Of a stretch of 7,639 bases of DNA, positions 1 through 5,729 are shown piece after piece (the first letter of the stretch is position 1; each line of letters starts with the position of its first letter). This stretch comes from Akkermansiaceae bacterium. Lineage in GTDB: Bacteria; Verrucomicrobiota; Verrucomicrobiia; Verrucomicrobiales; Akkermansiaceae. Both the position numbers and the translations under genes were made by a program. Where the stretch lies: contig JAHDGN010000145.1 of the NCBI GenBank assembly GCA_020627645.1, positions 1 through 7,639 on the forward strand, read 5' to 3'. Under the pieces are notes generated by a model. That model was not told where the DNA came from. It saw only the letters and a list, made by a program, of their open reading frames with translations, and made no database searches.

Positions 1-87
1 GCGGGCGTAGGTGAGCGCCATGTGGTGGTGCTCGTGGGTGAGTTGGGTAAAGATTTCTCGAGGTGAGGGGGTGTTTTGAGATGCCAT
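1..87 (-). CDS. 5' fragment of an unidentified protein (possible sigma-factor-like N-terminus)
   Basis: The minus strand has an ATG at 87-85 followed by 29 open codons running off the left edge. The visible peptide begins MASQNTPSPREIFTQL and continues with a His-rich stretch, ending in ALTYAR. Its codons (many CAC, ACC, CAA) match the other minus-strand genes here. The helix-like REIFTQLTHEH...ALTYAR pattern faintly resembles the start of region 2 of ECF sigma factors, but this is a guess from 29 residues. No clear Shine-Dalgarno sequence precedes the ATG. It lies 98 nt downstream of the 524-aa gene on the same strand. A competing plus-strand frame ends at a TGA at 64-66 and cannot be fully excluded. 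Confidence 0.4.
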   Translation of the reverse strand, partial: MASQNTPSPREIFTQLTHEHHHMALTYAR

Positions 88-92
88 TTGTG

Positions 93-119
93 ATCGGTTC
101 ACGTCAGGTATTGACCGAT
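93..119. promoter_or_regulatory. Inverted repeat just upstream of the 1-87 gene
   Basis: ATCGGT at 93-98 is the exact reverse complement of ACCGAT at 114-119, with a 15-nt spacer. It ends about 5 nt before the ATG of the minus-strand gene, so it would fall in the 5' leader or at an operator. A 6-bp dyad can arise by chance, so a regulatory role is only an inference. Confidence 0.2.
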
Positions 120-132
120 GACGGGGGTTTTG

Positions 133-164
133 TGACATGAATTTTCATTTTCATGTCATTTTTT
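133..164 (+). terminator. Perfect 9-bp hairpin followed by six T's (reads as a plus-strand terminator)
   Basis: TGACATGAA (133-141) pairs perfectly with TTCATGTCA (150-158) around an 8-nt loop, and T159-T164 follow. Read on the plus strand this is a good intrinsic-terminator shape. No complete plus-strand gene precedes it in the window. The neighbouring minus-strand gene ends at 186; in its transcript the hairpin starts about 20 nt after the stop, but the run is A's before the stem instead of U's after it. It may terminate plus-strand transcription arriving from the left, act in both directions, or be an operator for the 1-87 gene. Confidence 0.45.
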
Positions 165-185
165 GATTTGGGGGTAGAGGATTTG

Positions 186-1760
186 TTACCGAGCGTTGAT
201 GTTTGTGATGGCTCGGTTGACGAGTTCTTTGAGCTCGGAGTCGTCGGTGTTTTTAAGTTTGTTGAGGGCGGGGAGGGTCTCTTTGGTGCCGGTTTTTGAG
301 AGAATGGAGACGGCTGCTCGTTTGAGGTTGAGTGGGGATTTGTCGAGGTGTTTGATGAGTTGAGGTTCACCTCTTTTTCCTAAAAGGGAGTATTGGGCTG
401 ACCATTGAATGGGGTCCTTTTTCCAGAGGGTGTCGACAATTTCGGGAGCTGAGGGGTCGTCTGAGGAGGCAAGAAATTCGACTAAGGAGTCTGGGATGGG
501 CTGGTTCTTTTCGATTCGGGAGGAAATTTTTGTTGAGACTTGGCTGACGATGACTGGGTCGTTTTTCACCCAGACGGCGAGAGCGAAGCCGATTTCGGAG
601 AGGATGGAGGGGTTGTTTTCATTGGTGAGAACTTCGCTGAGTTTTTCGGCGATTTTTTCTTGGTGTCGGAGATTGGTTTCGGGAGGGAGGTTAGCCAGGC
701 GGGAGATGGCTTTGGAGACACGTTCTTTGTTTACGGAGTCAAGTTCGGCGAGGTTTGCGGCAAAGAATCCGGTGGCATCGGGGTTGTTGAGGGTTTCGTG
801 TTCCTCGTTTCCAGCGGTCGCGGGTCTGCTGGAGTGGAGTTTTAGGTCGATGATCCTGAGGTCGGGATAGTTGGTGGTGGTGCCGAGTTTTTCGCAGATT
901 CTGACGAGGTTGTCGAAGTCGATTGGGATGCCTGAGACGATGATGAAGCTGTCTCGCTCGTTGTTGCGTCGATAGTCGTGAAGAGATTCGTTCGGGGGAA
1001 GGAAGAGTTCTTTGGTGAGGTATTGTTTGGTTTCGATTAATTTGGATCCACGGAGTCCTTCGATGAAAATGCCGGTGGTGTCGGCTGCATTTTTGGTTTC
1101 GGGCTTGGCTCGGATTCGGGCAAGGCCTTCGTATCCGACTTTGTTACGGATTTCGAGGTTGGAGAGTTTGGCAATTTTGGGTTCTTGATCTGTGTTTTTG
1201 TTTCTGGTGAAGGAGGTGCCTTTGTCGGTGGGAGTGACGTGGACGGGTCTGAAGTGGACGAGGGCTCCGATTCCCGAGACAGCGACGAGGGAGAGAAGAA
1301 TGGCTCGGATTCGCCAATTTTTGGCACCGAAGATGATGAGGCTAGATCCGAGGAGGGCGACAAATCCGCCTAGGATATATCGTTTTTCAAGGGGGATGTC
1401 TTGGAAGATTTGGTTTTTGTTGGTGCCGAAGTAGAAGGCAAGGGTGAAGACGGAGAGGAGACCTAGGCCGGCGGCGAGGGCAAATTTTTGCCCTGGGGAG
1501 GAGGGCATGATGGCTTGGACGTGAGTTTGAGGGGTGGATTTTTGGTTGGTGTCATCACTGACTTGTGCTCTGCCGATGCGGTCCAGAAAGTCGTTTTGTC
1601 GTTGTTCTCCGGGGTAGAACTTGGGTTTTTCGGTGATGAGGTTATCGGTCTGGACCTTGAATCTGTGATTACAAGCGCCGCATTCGACAGTTTTGCCGGT
1701 GATATCTTGGTGTACGGTGAAGCGCTTAAAGCATTTGGGGCATTGAATTTGAAGGTCCAT
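186..1760 (-). CDS. Zinc-ribbon, three-TM membrane protein with HEAT-like C-terminus
   Basis: The 524-aa product has three visible parts. Residues 7-30 form a zinc ribbon of MJ0042 type, with CPKC (C7, C10) and CGAC (C27, C30). After a polar linker come three hydrophobic segments at about 93-113, 128-147 and 151-170. The remainder is soluble: a mixed region at about 200-310, then helical sequence from about 340 to 524 that looks like HEAT/armadillo-type repeats, clearest around 480-502 (RAAVSILSKTGTKETLPAL). The ribbon would face the cytoplasm if the usual positive-inside trend holds; the three segments then put the large C-terminal part outside, an inference. N-terminal zinc ribbons on otherwise unrelated membrane proteins are common in Planctomycetes and Verrucomicrobia. 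The ATG start at 1760 places the ribbon at the very N-terminus, as expected. No function can be assigned. A candidate promoter lies at 1793-1821, so it is probably a separate transcription unit from plsC. Confidence 0.85.
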   Translation of the reverse strand: MDLQIQCPKCFKRFTVHQDITGKTVECGACNHRFKVQTDNLITEKPKFYPGEQRQNDFLDRIGRAQVSDDTNQKSTPQTHVQAIMPSSPGQKFALAAGLGLLSVFTLAFYFGTNKNQIFQDIPLEKRYILGGFVALLGSSLIIFGAKNWRIRAILLSLVAVSGIGALVHFRPVHVTPTDKGTSFTRNKNTDQEPKIAKLSNLEIRNKVGYEGLARIRAKPETKNAADTTGIFIEGLRGSKLIETKQYLTKELFLPPNESLHDYRRNNERDSFIIVSGIPIDFDNLVRICEKLGTTTNYPDLRIIDLKLHSSRPATAGNEEHETLNNPDATGFFAANLAELDSVNKERVSKAISRLANLPPETNLRHQEKIAEKLSEVLTNENNPSILSEIGFALAVWVKNDPVIVSQVSTKISSRIEKNQPIPDSLVEFLASSDDPSAPEIVDTLWKKDPIQWSAQYSLLGKRGEPQLIKHLDKSPLNLKRAAVSILSKTGTKETLPALNKLKNTDDSELKELVNRAITNINAR

Positions 1761-1792
1761 GGAAGGGAGGTGCTTTCAGTTGATGCATGAGA

Positions 1793-1821
1793 AGTATTTG
1801 TTGTTTCTCGTGAAGGTTCAA
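1793..1821 (-). promoter_or_regulatory. Candidate sigma-70-type promoter of the zinc-ribbon gene
   Basis: On the minus strand, TTGAAC (1821-1816) and AATACT (1798-1793) are 17 nt apart, each matching four of six bases of the -35 and -10 consensus. Transcription would start near 1786, giving a leader of about 26 nt before the ATG at 1760. The spacing and position are right, but such matches also occur by chance. Confidence 0.4.
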
Positions 1822-1916
1822 GCTTGGTTCGTCTTTGGTTCCTTCCCTTGAGGCACGATTGGGGTAGAGACGTTCAAAATTTGATGAACGGGATCGGTGT
1901 TTTGTGATTTTGGTAG

Positions 1917-1948
1917 ATCTTGGGACGAATTGGGGCCCCAAGATTTTT
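1917..1948. terminator. Perfect 8-bp hairpin downstream of plsC
   Basis: ATCTTGGG (1917-1924) pairs perfectly with CCCAAGAT (1937-1944) across a 12-nt loop. The loop edge also forms part of a nested palindrome, TTGGGGCCCCAA at 1930-1941. In the plsC transcript the hairpin starts about 17 nt after the stop codon, a typical terminator position, but the adjacent run of five T's (1944-1948) is on the plus strand. So it is a canonical terminator only in the plus direction; for plsC it could act as a U-tract-less terminator or a 3'-protecting stem. Confidence 0.4.
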
Positions 1949-1960
1949 AAATCCTGTCGT

Positions 1961-2572
1961 TTAGGGGAGCTGAATCTGGGCGATGGTTGACATGATGCGG
2001 TCGGAGATCGCTTGGTATTGTTCTCGGCCTTTGGCTTTTTTTTCTTCGGGAGTGAGTTCGATGGGGTCTCCGACGACGATGGTGACGGAGTTCATTCGAG
2101 GAAGGGCTTTTCCGCGTGGGAGGGCATCGTAGGCGCCAAAGATGCGAATGGGTTGGATGATGGCTTTTGACTTGGCGGCGATGAGTCCGACCCCGGGCAG
2201 ACCTGGTTGGATTTCTCCGTCGAGGGTACGAGAGCCTTCTGGAAATACGATGACACGTTCTCCGCTTTTAATGATTTGAATGATATTTTTGAGGGAGGAC
2301 ATGTCGGGAGATTCTTGGTCGATGGGGATGGAGTTCCAGGCGGGGTAAATGAGTTTTCCGGGTCCGCGGAAGAGGGTTTTACGGGCGAGGTAGTAGACGT
2401 CGTCATCGTAGGCAATGCCTACCAGGGGGGGGTCTAGGAAACTTTCGTGGTTGGCGGCAATGAGGACGGGGCCTTGTTGGATGAGTTTTTCTTGTCCGAT
2501 CACGCGGTAGTTGAAGAAGGATCGGGCGGCGGATTTGAAGAGGGTGTAGCCGAGCCAGTAGGGAGTCCTCAT
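1961..2572 (-). CDS. plsC: 1-acyl-sn-glycerol-3-phosphate acyltransferase (PlsC family)
   Basis: The 203-aa product belongs to the PlsC/LPLAT family, which moves an acyl chain to the sn-2 position of lysophosphatidate to make phosphatidate at the inner membrane. Motif I, NHESFLD, is at 41-47 with catalytic H42 and D47. The acceptor-binding motif III, FPEGSRT, is at 110-116, and a motif IV-like IIQPIRIFG is at 138-146. The motif II region near 79-88 (WNSIPIDQES) is divergent from the common form. Length is typical of short bacterial members. There is no strong N-terminal transmembrane helix; the first 25 residues look amphipathic, suggesting peripheral attachment. It is the last gene of the operon, starting 17 nt after the cmk stop, without an evident Shine-Dalgarno sequence. 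Related acyltransferases share these motifs, so the exact acceptor is inferred. Confidence 0.9.
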   Translation of the reverse strand: MRTPYWLGYTLFKSAARSFFNYRVIGQEKLIQQGPVLIAANHESFLDPPLVGIAYDDDVYYLARKTLFRGPGKLIYPAWNSIPIDQESPDMSSLKNIIQIIKSGERVIVFPEGSRTLDGEIQPGLPGVGLIAAKSKAIIQPIRIFGAYDALPRGKALPRMNSVTIVVGDPIELTPEEKKAKGREQYQAISDRIMSTIAQIQLP

Positions 2573-2586
2573 GATTTCAGGTTTGT

Positions 2587-2608
2587 GAATTAAGAGTTAA
2601 GATTGGAA
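2587..2608. repeat. Degenerate heptad repeat at the cmk 3' end
   Basis: GAATTAA (2587-2593), GAGTTAA (2594-2600) and a weaker GATTGGA (2601-2607) lie in tandem. They share the GANTNAA pattern with the cleaner heptads at 5455-5489. The cmk stop codon lies inside the first unit and the last residues of Cmk (SNLNS) are encoded by the array. Confidence 0.35.
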
Positions 2609-3297
2609 ATGGGGCTTTCGGTTGAGAAGGGGGGTGATTCCCATCCTTGTTGTTGGAGGGCTTGGAGGGTGGCTTCGAGTGTTTGTTCGACAGTGAGGTT
2701 CGAGGAGTCGATGACGGTGGCGCCGTCAGCGATTTTGAGGGGGGAGCTTTTGCGAGAGGAGTCTTGTTGGTCTCGTTTGGCGACGGCGTCTGATTCACCA
2801 TCTTTGGAGCGTCGAGCGGCACGGATTTCCTCGGAGGCGTTGATGTAGATTTTGTAGGGGGTTTCTGGGAAAACGACAGTGCCGATATCGCGGCCTTCCA
2901 TGACGAGGTCATGATGTTGGAGGTAAGCCCGTTGCATGTCGACAAGGCATTGTCGAACTTCTGGAATGGTGGCAACGGGTGAGACGTGCTGATTGACTTG
3001 CTGGGTGCGAAGTTGGTGGGTGAGGAGTTGTCCGTTGATGGAGATGGTGGAGGTGGAGGTTTCTGGATCGATGCCTCCAACGAGTTCCATGTCAGTGAGG
3101 GCTTGAATCACAGCTGGGTGGTTGGTGGGATCGATTTTTTCTTCGAGGATTTGGTGGGTGACAGCGCGGTACATGGCGCCTGAGTTGACCATGATGAGGC
3201 CAAGATGTTGGGCGAGTTTTTTGGCGATCGTGGATTTGCCGGATGCGGCGGGTCCATCGATGGCGATGGCTCGATGGGTTTTTATTTCGTCTGTCAT
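2590..3297 (-). CDS. cmk: Cytidylate kinase
   Basis: The 235-aa product phosphorylates CMP and dCMP with ATP, in cytoplasmic pyrimidine nucleotide supply. The P-loop GPAASGKST is at 15-23. The CMP-binding NSGAMYRAVT is at 38-47; here Asn replaces the Asp often found before SGA, while the Ser and Arg are kept. EGRDIGTVVFP at 134-144 holds the conserved Arg-Asp pair, and the lid-region RDxxDSSR at 175-182 has D179 and R182. The frame is open 21 codons further upstream, but the start at 3297 is preferred because it overlaps the aroA stop in an ATGA motif and places the P-loop at the usual distance from the N-terminus; the upstream extension is low-complexity and lies inside aroA. The C-terminal 15 or so residues look non-conserved and end in a heptad repeat. 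Confidence 0.95.
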   Translation of the reverse strand: MTDEIKTHRAIAIDGPAASGKSTIAKKLAQHLGLIMVNSGAMYRAVTHQILEEKIDPTNHPAVIQALTDMELVGGIDPETSTSTISINGQLLTHQLRTQQVNQHVSPVATIPEVRQCLVDMQRAYLQHHDLVMEGRDIGTVVFPETPYKIYINASEEIRAARRSKDGESDAVAKRDQQDSSRKSSPLKIADGATVIDSSNLTVEQTLEATLQALQQQGWESPPFSTESPISNLNS

Positions 3298-4613
3298 GCT
3301 GGGATGGAGCTGAGTTGGGTGAGGTGTTGTTGGAACGTGGGGTATGAGGTTTGAACACATTCGGTATTGGTGACGGTGGTTTCTCCGGATTGAGCGACGA
3401 GTCCAGCGATGGCTGAGGTCATGGCGATGCGATGGTCACCGTGTGAATCGACGGTCGCTCCGGTGAGTGTTTGGTTTCCGATGATGGTCATTCCGTCTTC
3501 GTGTTCTTCGATTTGGGCGCCGAAGGCGTTGAGGTTTTTGACGGTGGTGTCGATGCGGTCGGTTTCTTTGACGCGGAGTTCTCGTGCATTTCGGATGGTG
3601 GTGGTACCGGAGGCAAGGGTGCCAGCGAGGGCGAGGATGGGGATTTCGTCGATAAGGTTTGGGATTTCGTGGGGGAGGAGTTCGGTTCCGGTCAGTTGGG
3701 ATCCTTGGATGGTGATGTCTCCGAGGGGTTCGGCTTGATTGCCAGTGGCCGGGTTGATTTGGATGTTGGCGCCCATTCTTTGGAGGACAGTGATGATGGC
3801 GTCTCGGGTGGGGTTGAGGCCGAGGTTTTTGATGGTGAGTTTTGATCCGGGGAGGGCGGCGGCGGCGGTGATCCAGAAGGCGGCGCTGGAGATGTCTCCG
3901 GGGATGGTGAGGTCGGATGAGTGGAGGGTTTGAGGGCCGTTGAGAGAGATGTGGTTGTTGTTAGTGGTGATGTCGACGCCGAAGTGCTGGAGGAGTCTTT
4001 CGGTATGATCTCGGGTGGTGGCGGGTTGGATGACGGTGGTGGTGCCGTGGGTGAGGAGTCCGGCGATGAGGACGGCGCTTTTGACTTGGGCGGAGGCGAC
4101 GGGGAGTTCGTAGTTGATGGGTTGGAGGGTGGTTCCGGTGATTTGGAGGGGAGCGCATCCAGGTTGGGTGCCTTTGCTGTCGATTTGTGCACCCATTTGT
4201 TCGAGCGGGGTGATGATGCGGCCCATGGGGCGATAGGAGAGTGATTGGTCTCCGATGAGGGTGGAGGTGAAGGGTTGGGCGGCGAGGAGTCCGGCGAGGA
4301 GTCGCATGCCAGTGCCGGAGTTACCGCAGTCAAGGTGGGAGGTGGGAGGCGTGAATTGTTGATTGGTGCCGTGGATGGTGAGTCCGGTGGGGTGAGAGTG
4401 GGTGCCATCGGTGATGTCGAAGTGGGCACCGAGTTGTTTCATTGCGTTGAGGGTGTTGAGGCAGTCCTCTGAGGGGAGAAAGTTGGTAATGTGGCAGGAG
4501 CCATTGGAGAGGCCGGCGAAGATGGCGGCTCGGTGGGAGATTGATTTGTCTCCGGGGACGGTGATTTGGCCCTGGAGACGGGAGATTGGTTTGACTTGAT
4601 AGGTTTTGCTCAT
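3294..4613 (-). CDS. aroA: 3-phosphoshikimate 1-carboxyvinyltransferase (EPSP synthase)
   Basis: The 439-aa product transfers enolpyruvyl from PEP to shikimate-3-phosphate, the sixth step of the shikimate pathway. Visible motifs are PGDKSISHR (20-28), GNSGTGMRL (97-105), SAQVK (174-178), RDHTE (201-205), NPTR (267-270), LIDEIP with catalytic D322, KETDR with E350, and HGDHRI (391-396). The sequence runs closer to Bacillus-type than to E. coli-type enzymes and carries the motif set described for class II EPSP synthases. Length is typical. The start at 4613 forms an ATGA overlap with the tyrA stop and precedes MSKTYQVKPI, a normal N-terminus. The frame stays open to 4784, but that extension encodes a Pro/His/Lys-rich shadow of tyrA. 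Coupled translation with tyrA and cmk is likely, as no Shine-Dalgarno is seen. Confidence 0.96.
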   Translation of the reverse strand: MSKTYQVKPISRLQGQITVPGDKSISHRAAIFAGLSNGSCHITNFLPSEDCLNTLNAMKQLGAHFDITDGTHSHPTGLTIHGTNQQFTPPTSHLDCGNSGTGMRLLAGLLAAQPFTSTLIGDQSLSYRPMGRIITPLEQMGAQIDSKGTQPGCAPLQITGTTLQPINYELPVASAQVKSAVLIAGLLTHGTTTVIQPATTRDHTERLLQHFGVDITTNNNHISLNGPQTLHSSDLTIPGDISSAAFWITAAAALPGSKLTIKNLGLNPTRDAIITVLQRMGANIQINPATGNQAEPLGDITIQGSQLTGTELLPHEIPNLIDEIPILALAGTLASGTTTIRNARELRVKETDRIDTTVKNLNAFGAQIEEHEDGMTIIGNQTLTGATVDSHGDHRIAMTSAIAGLVAQSGETTVTNTECVQTSYPTFQQHLTQLSSIPA

Positions 4614-5461
4614 GCGGGTGGTTGGTGGGGAGTGTCTTTTTGGGTCTTTATTTGAGCAAGAAGAGTTTGGAGGCTTTTTGGGTCGTTTTTTTCGAGGTGT
4701 GAGATGAGGAGGTCGAGATGGGTGCGGGTGTGTTGGAGGGCTTGAATGAGGGGGTGTCGGTTTTCGGTCATGATTTCGGCCCACATGGCAGGGTCGCCGG
4801 AGGCGATGCGAGTGGTGTCGTGGAAGCCGGGGCCGGCGAGTTGGGAATGGTCGGGATTTTGGAGGGCGGTGTGGGCGGTGAGGCAGGCCATGGCGTGGGG
4901 AAGGTGGCTGATGTGGGCGACAGTGATGTCGTGCTGAGAAGCGGTGAGTTGGTGGGTTTGGCAGCCGAGGTGTTGCCAGAATTTTTCGAGTTCTTGGAGC
5001 TGAGAGGTGGGGAGGTTTTGATCGTTGGTAAGGGCGCAGGCGGCGTCTTTGAAGAGATCGGGTCGAGCGGCGTGGAGGCCGGTTTGTTCGGATCCGGCCA
5101 TGGGGTGGCTTCCGATGAAGGGAAGTTGGTGGTGTGAGGCGAGTTGGTGGGGGAGGGTTTTGATGCTGGTGACATCGGTAACCAGGGTCTCTGGAGTGAT
5201 GAGAGTTTTAATTTGTGGGAGGAGTTGGGGGAAGGCGCCGACGGGGACGGCGAGAATGATGAGGTCGGGTTGAGAGAGCGCCTGAGGGAGGTCGGTGGTA
5301 GCGGTGAGGCCAAGATTGAGAGCGTGTTGGATGTGTTCGTGCGAGCGGCCCCAGAGGGTGGTTTGATAGGGGGTGTTTTTGGTGGCGAGGGCGATGGATC
5401 CTCCGAGGAGGCCTGGGCCGAGGACGGTGATGGTTCGCACGGGGGGAGAATCGGGATTCAA
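4610..5461 (-). CDS. tyrA: Prephenate dehydrogenase (TyrA family)
   Basis: The product (up to 283 aa) oxidatively decarboxylates prephenate, or possibly arogenate, with NAD(P)+ for tyrosine synthesis. The Rossmann loop GPGLLGGS is at 15-22. SHPMAGSEQTG (118-128), ISHLPH (184-189) and GFHDTTRIASGDPAMW (212-227) are family hallmarks, with R218 a likely substrate ligand. There is no chorismate mutase or ACT domain, so feedback control is not evident. The outermost start is a TTG at 5461 lying inside a heptad repeat; a GTG at 5440 would give a protein beginning just before TITVLGPG and is equally plausible. No ATG precedes the Rossmann motif and neither start has a Shine-Dalgarno. It is the first gene of the tyrA-aroA-cmk-plsC operon and overlaps aroA by 4 bases. 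Cofactor and substrate preference cannot be read from sequence alone. Confidence 0.93.
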   Translation of the reverse strand: MNPDSPPVRTITVLGPGLLGGSIALATKNTPYQTTLWGRSHEHIQHALNLGLTATTDLPQALSQPDLIILAVPVGAFPQLLPQIKTLITPETLVTDVTSIKTLPHQLASHHQLPFIGSHPMAGSEQTGLHAARPDLFKDAACALTNDQNLPTSQLQELEKFWQHLGCQTHQLTASQHDITVAHISHLPHAMACLTAHTALQNPDHSQLAGPGFHDTTRIASGDPAMWAEIMTENRHPLIQALQHTRTHLDLLISHLEKNDPKSLQTLLAQIKTQKDTPHQPPA

Positions 5462-5489
5462 GATTGAAGATTCAAGATTGAAGATTGAA
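5455..5489. repeat. Five tandem heptanucleotide repeats over the tyrA start
   Basis: Five consecutive 7-bp units fill 35 bp: GATTCAA, GATTGAA, GATTCAA, GATTGAA, GATTGAA. Four units can also be read as two perfect copies of a 14-bp repeat. The TTG candidate start of tyrA is in the unit nearest the gene. Adding or removing upstream units leaves that TTG in frame but changes the leader. Confidence 0.85.
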
Positions 5490-5729
5490 GGAGTTTGGGT
5501 TGAAGGCCCTCTGAGATCGAGTTCGCTTAGAGCTTGTCTAAAAACTGCTCAACCACTGTTTTTGGTGGTTTGATATGGAAAAATCGGGCCTTGAGAAGGG
5601 AATCGATATCAGGGGTGTTGGGGACACAGCAGGTGCACCTTGGTCACCACACAAATAAGGGTCTGCTATGCGAGTTCTTCTGAAGAGAGAAGAAATTGGG
5701 GTCGATTTTTTCTATAGTTTCAAGTGATT
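5490..5729. other. Intergenic region between the lipoprotein gene and tyrA
   Basis: No credible gene is seen on either strand. It holds small dyads: TTAGA/TCTAA at 5527-5541, AACCAC/GTGGTT at 5551-5570, the 10-bp palindrome AGGTGCACCT at 5631-5640, and TTCTTC/GAAGAA at 5675-5694. The promoter of the tyrA operon must lie here unless it is read through from the lipoprotein gene, but no good -35/-10 pair was found on the minus strand. No leader peptide with an ATG start is present. Confidence 0.5.
5540..5570 (-). terminator. Weak candidate terminator of the lipoprotein gene
   Basis: On the minus strand a 6-bp stem (5570-5565 with 5556-5551, loop of 8) is followed by six bases and then five T's (5544-5540). 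The stem is short and the T run is offset, so this is a weak terminator at best. It sits about 160 nt after the lipoprotein stop codon. Confidence 0.25.

Noticed and set aside
409..870. 153-codon plus-strand frame opposite the zinc-ribbon gene
   Set aside because: It is the antisense shadow of a well-supported gene, with shadow-like composition and no domain.
1726..1941. 71-codon minus-strand frame upstream of the zinc-ribbon gene
   Set aside because: It starts with TTG, overlaps the real gene's start and its candidate promoter, and has no recognisable features.
3298..3360. 21-residue N-terminal extension of cmk
   Set aside because: It lies within aroA; the internal ATG at 3297 overlaps the aroA stop and gives the normal distance to the P-loop.
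3692..4429. 245-codon minus-strand frame within aroA
   Set aside because: Pro/Ser/Thr-rich out-of-frame shadow of aroA, a product of the C-rich coding strand.
4614..4784. 57-residue N-terminal extension of aroA
   Set aside because: It lies wholly inside tyrA in another frame, is Pro/His/Lys low-complexity, and the ATG at 4613 has the ATGA overlap and a normal AroA N-terminus.
5455..5489. CRISPR-like repeat array
   Set aside because: The units are 7 bp and directly adjacent with no spacers, so this is a short tandem repeat.
5527..5544. GAGCTTGTCTAAAAA-like sequence resembling an insertion-sequence terminus
   Set aside because: No matching opposite end, no target duplication and no transposase remnant are visible, so a lone IS scar cannot be supported.
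5516..5554. Possible minus-strand promoter TTGAGC-N17-TAAGCG for the tyrA operon
   Set aside because: The -35 is fair but the -10 matches only two of six consensus positions, and it overlaps the weak terminator.
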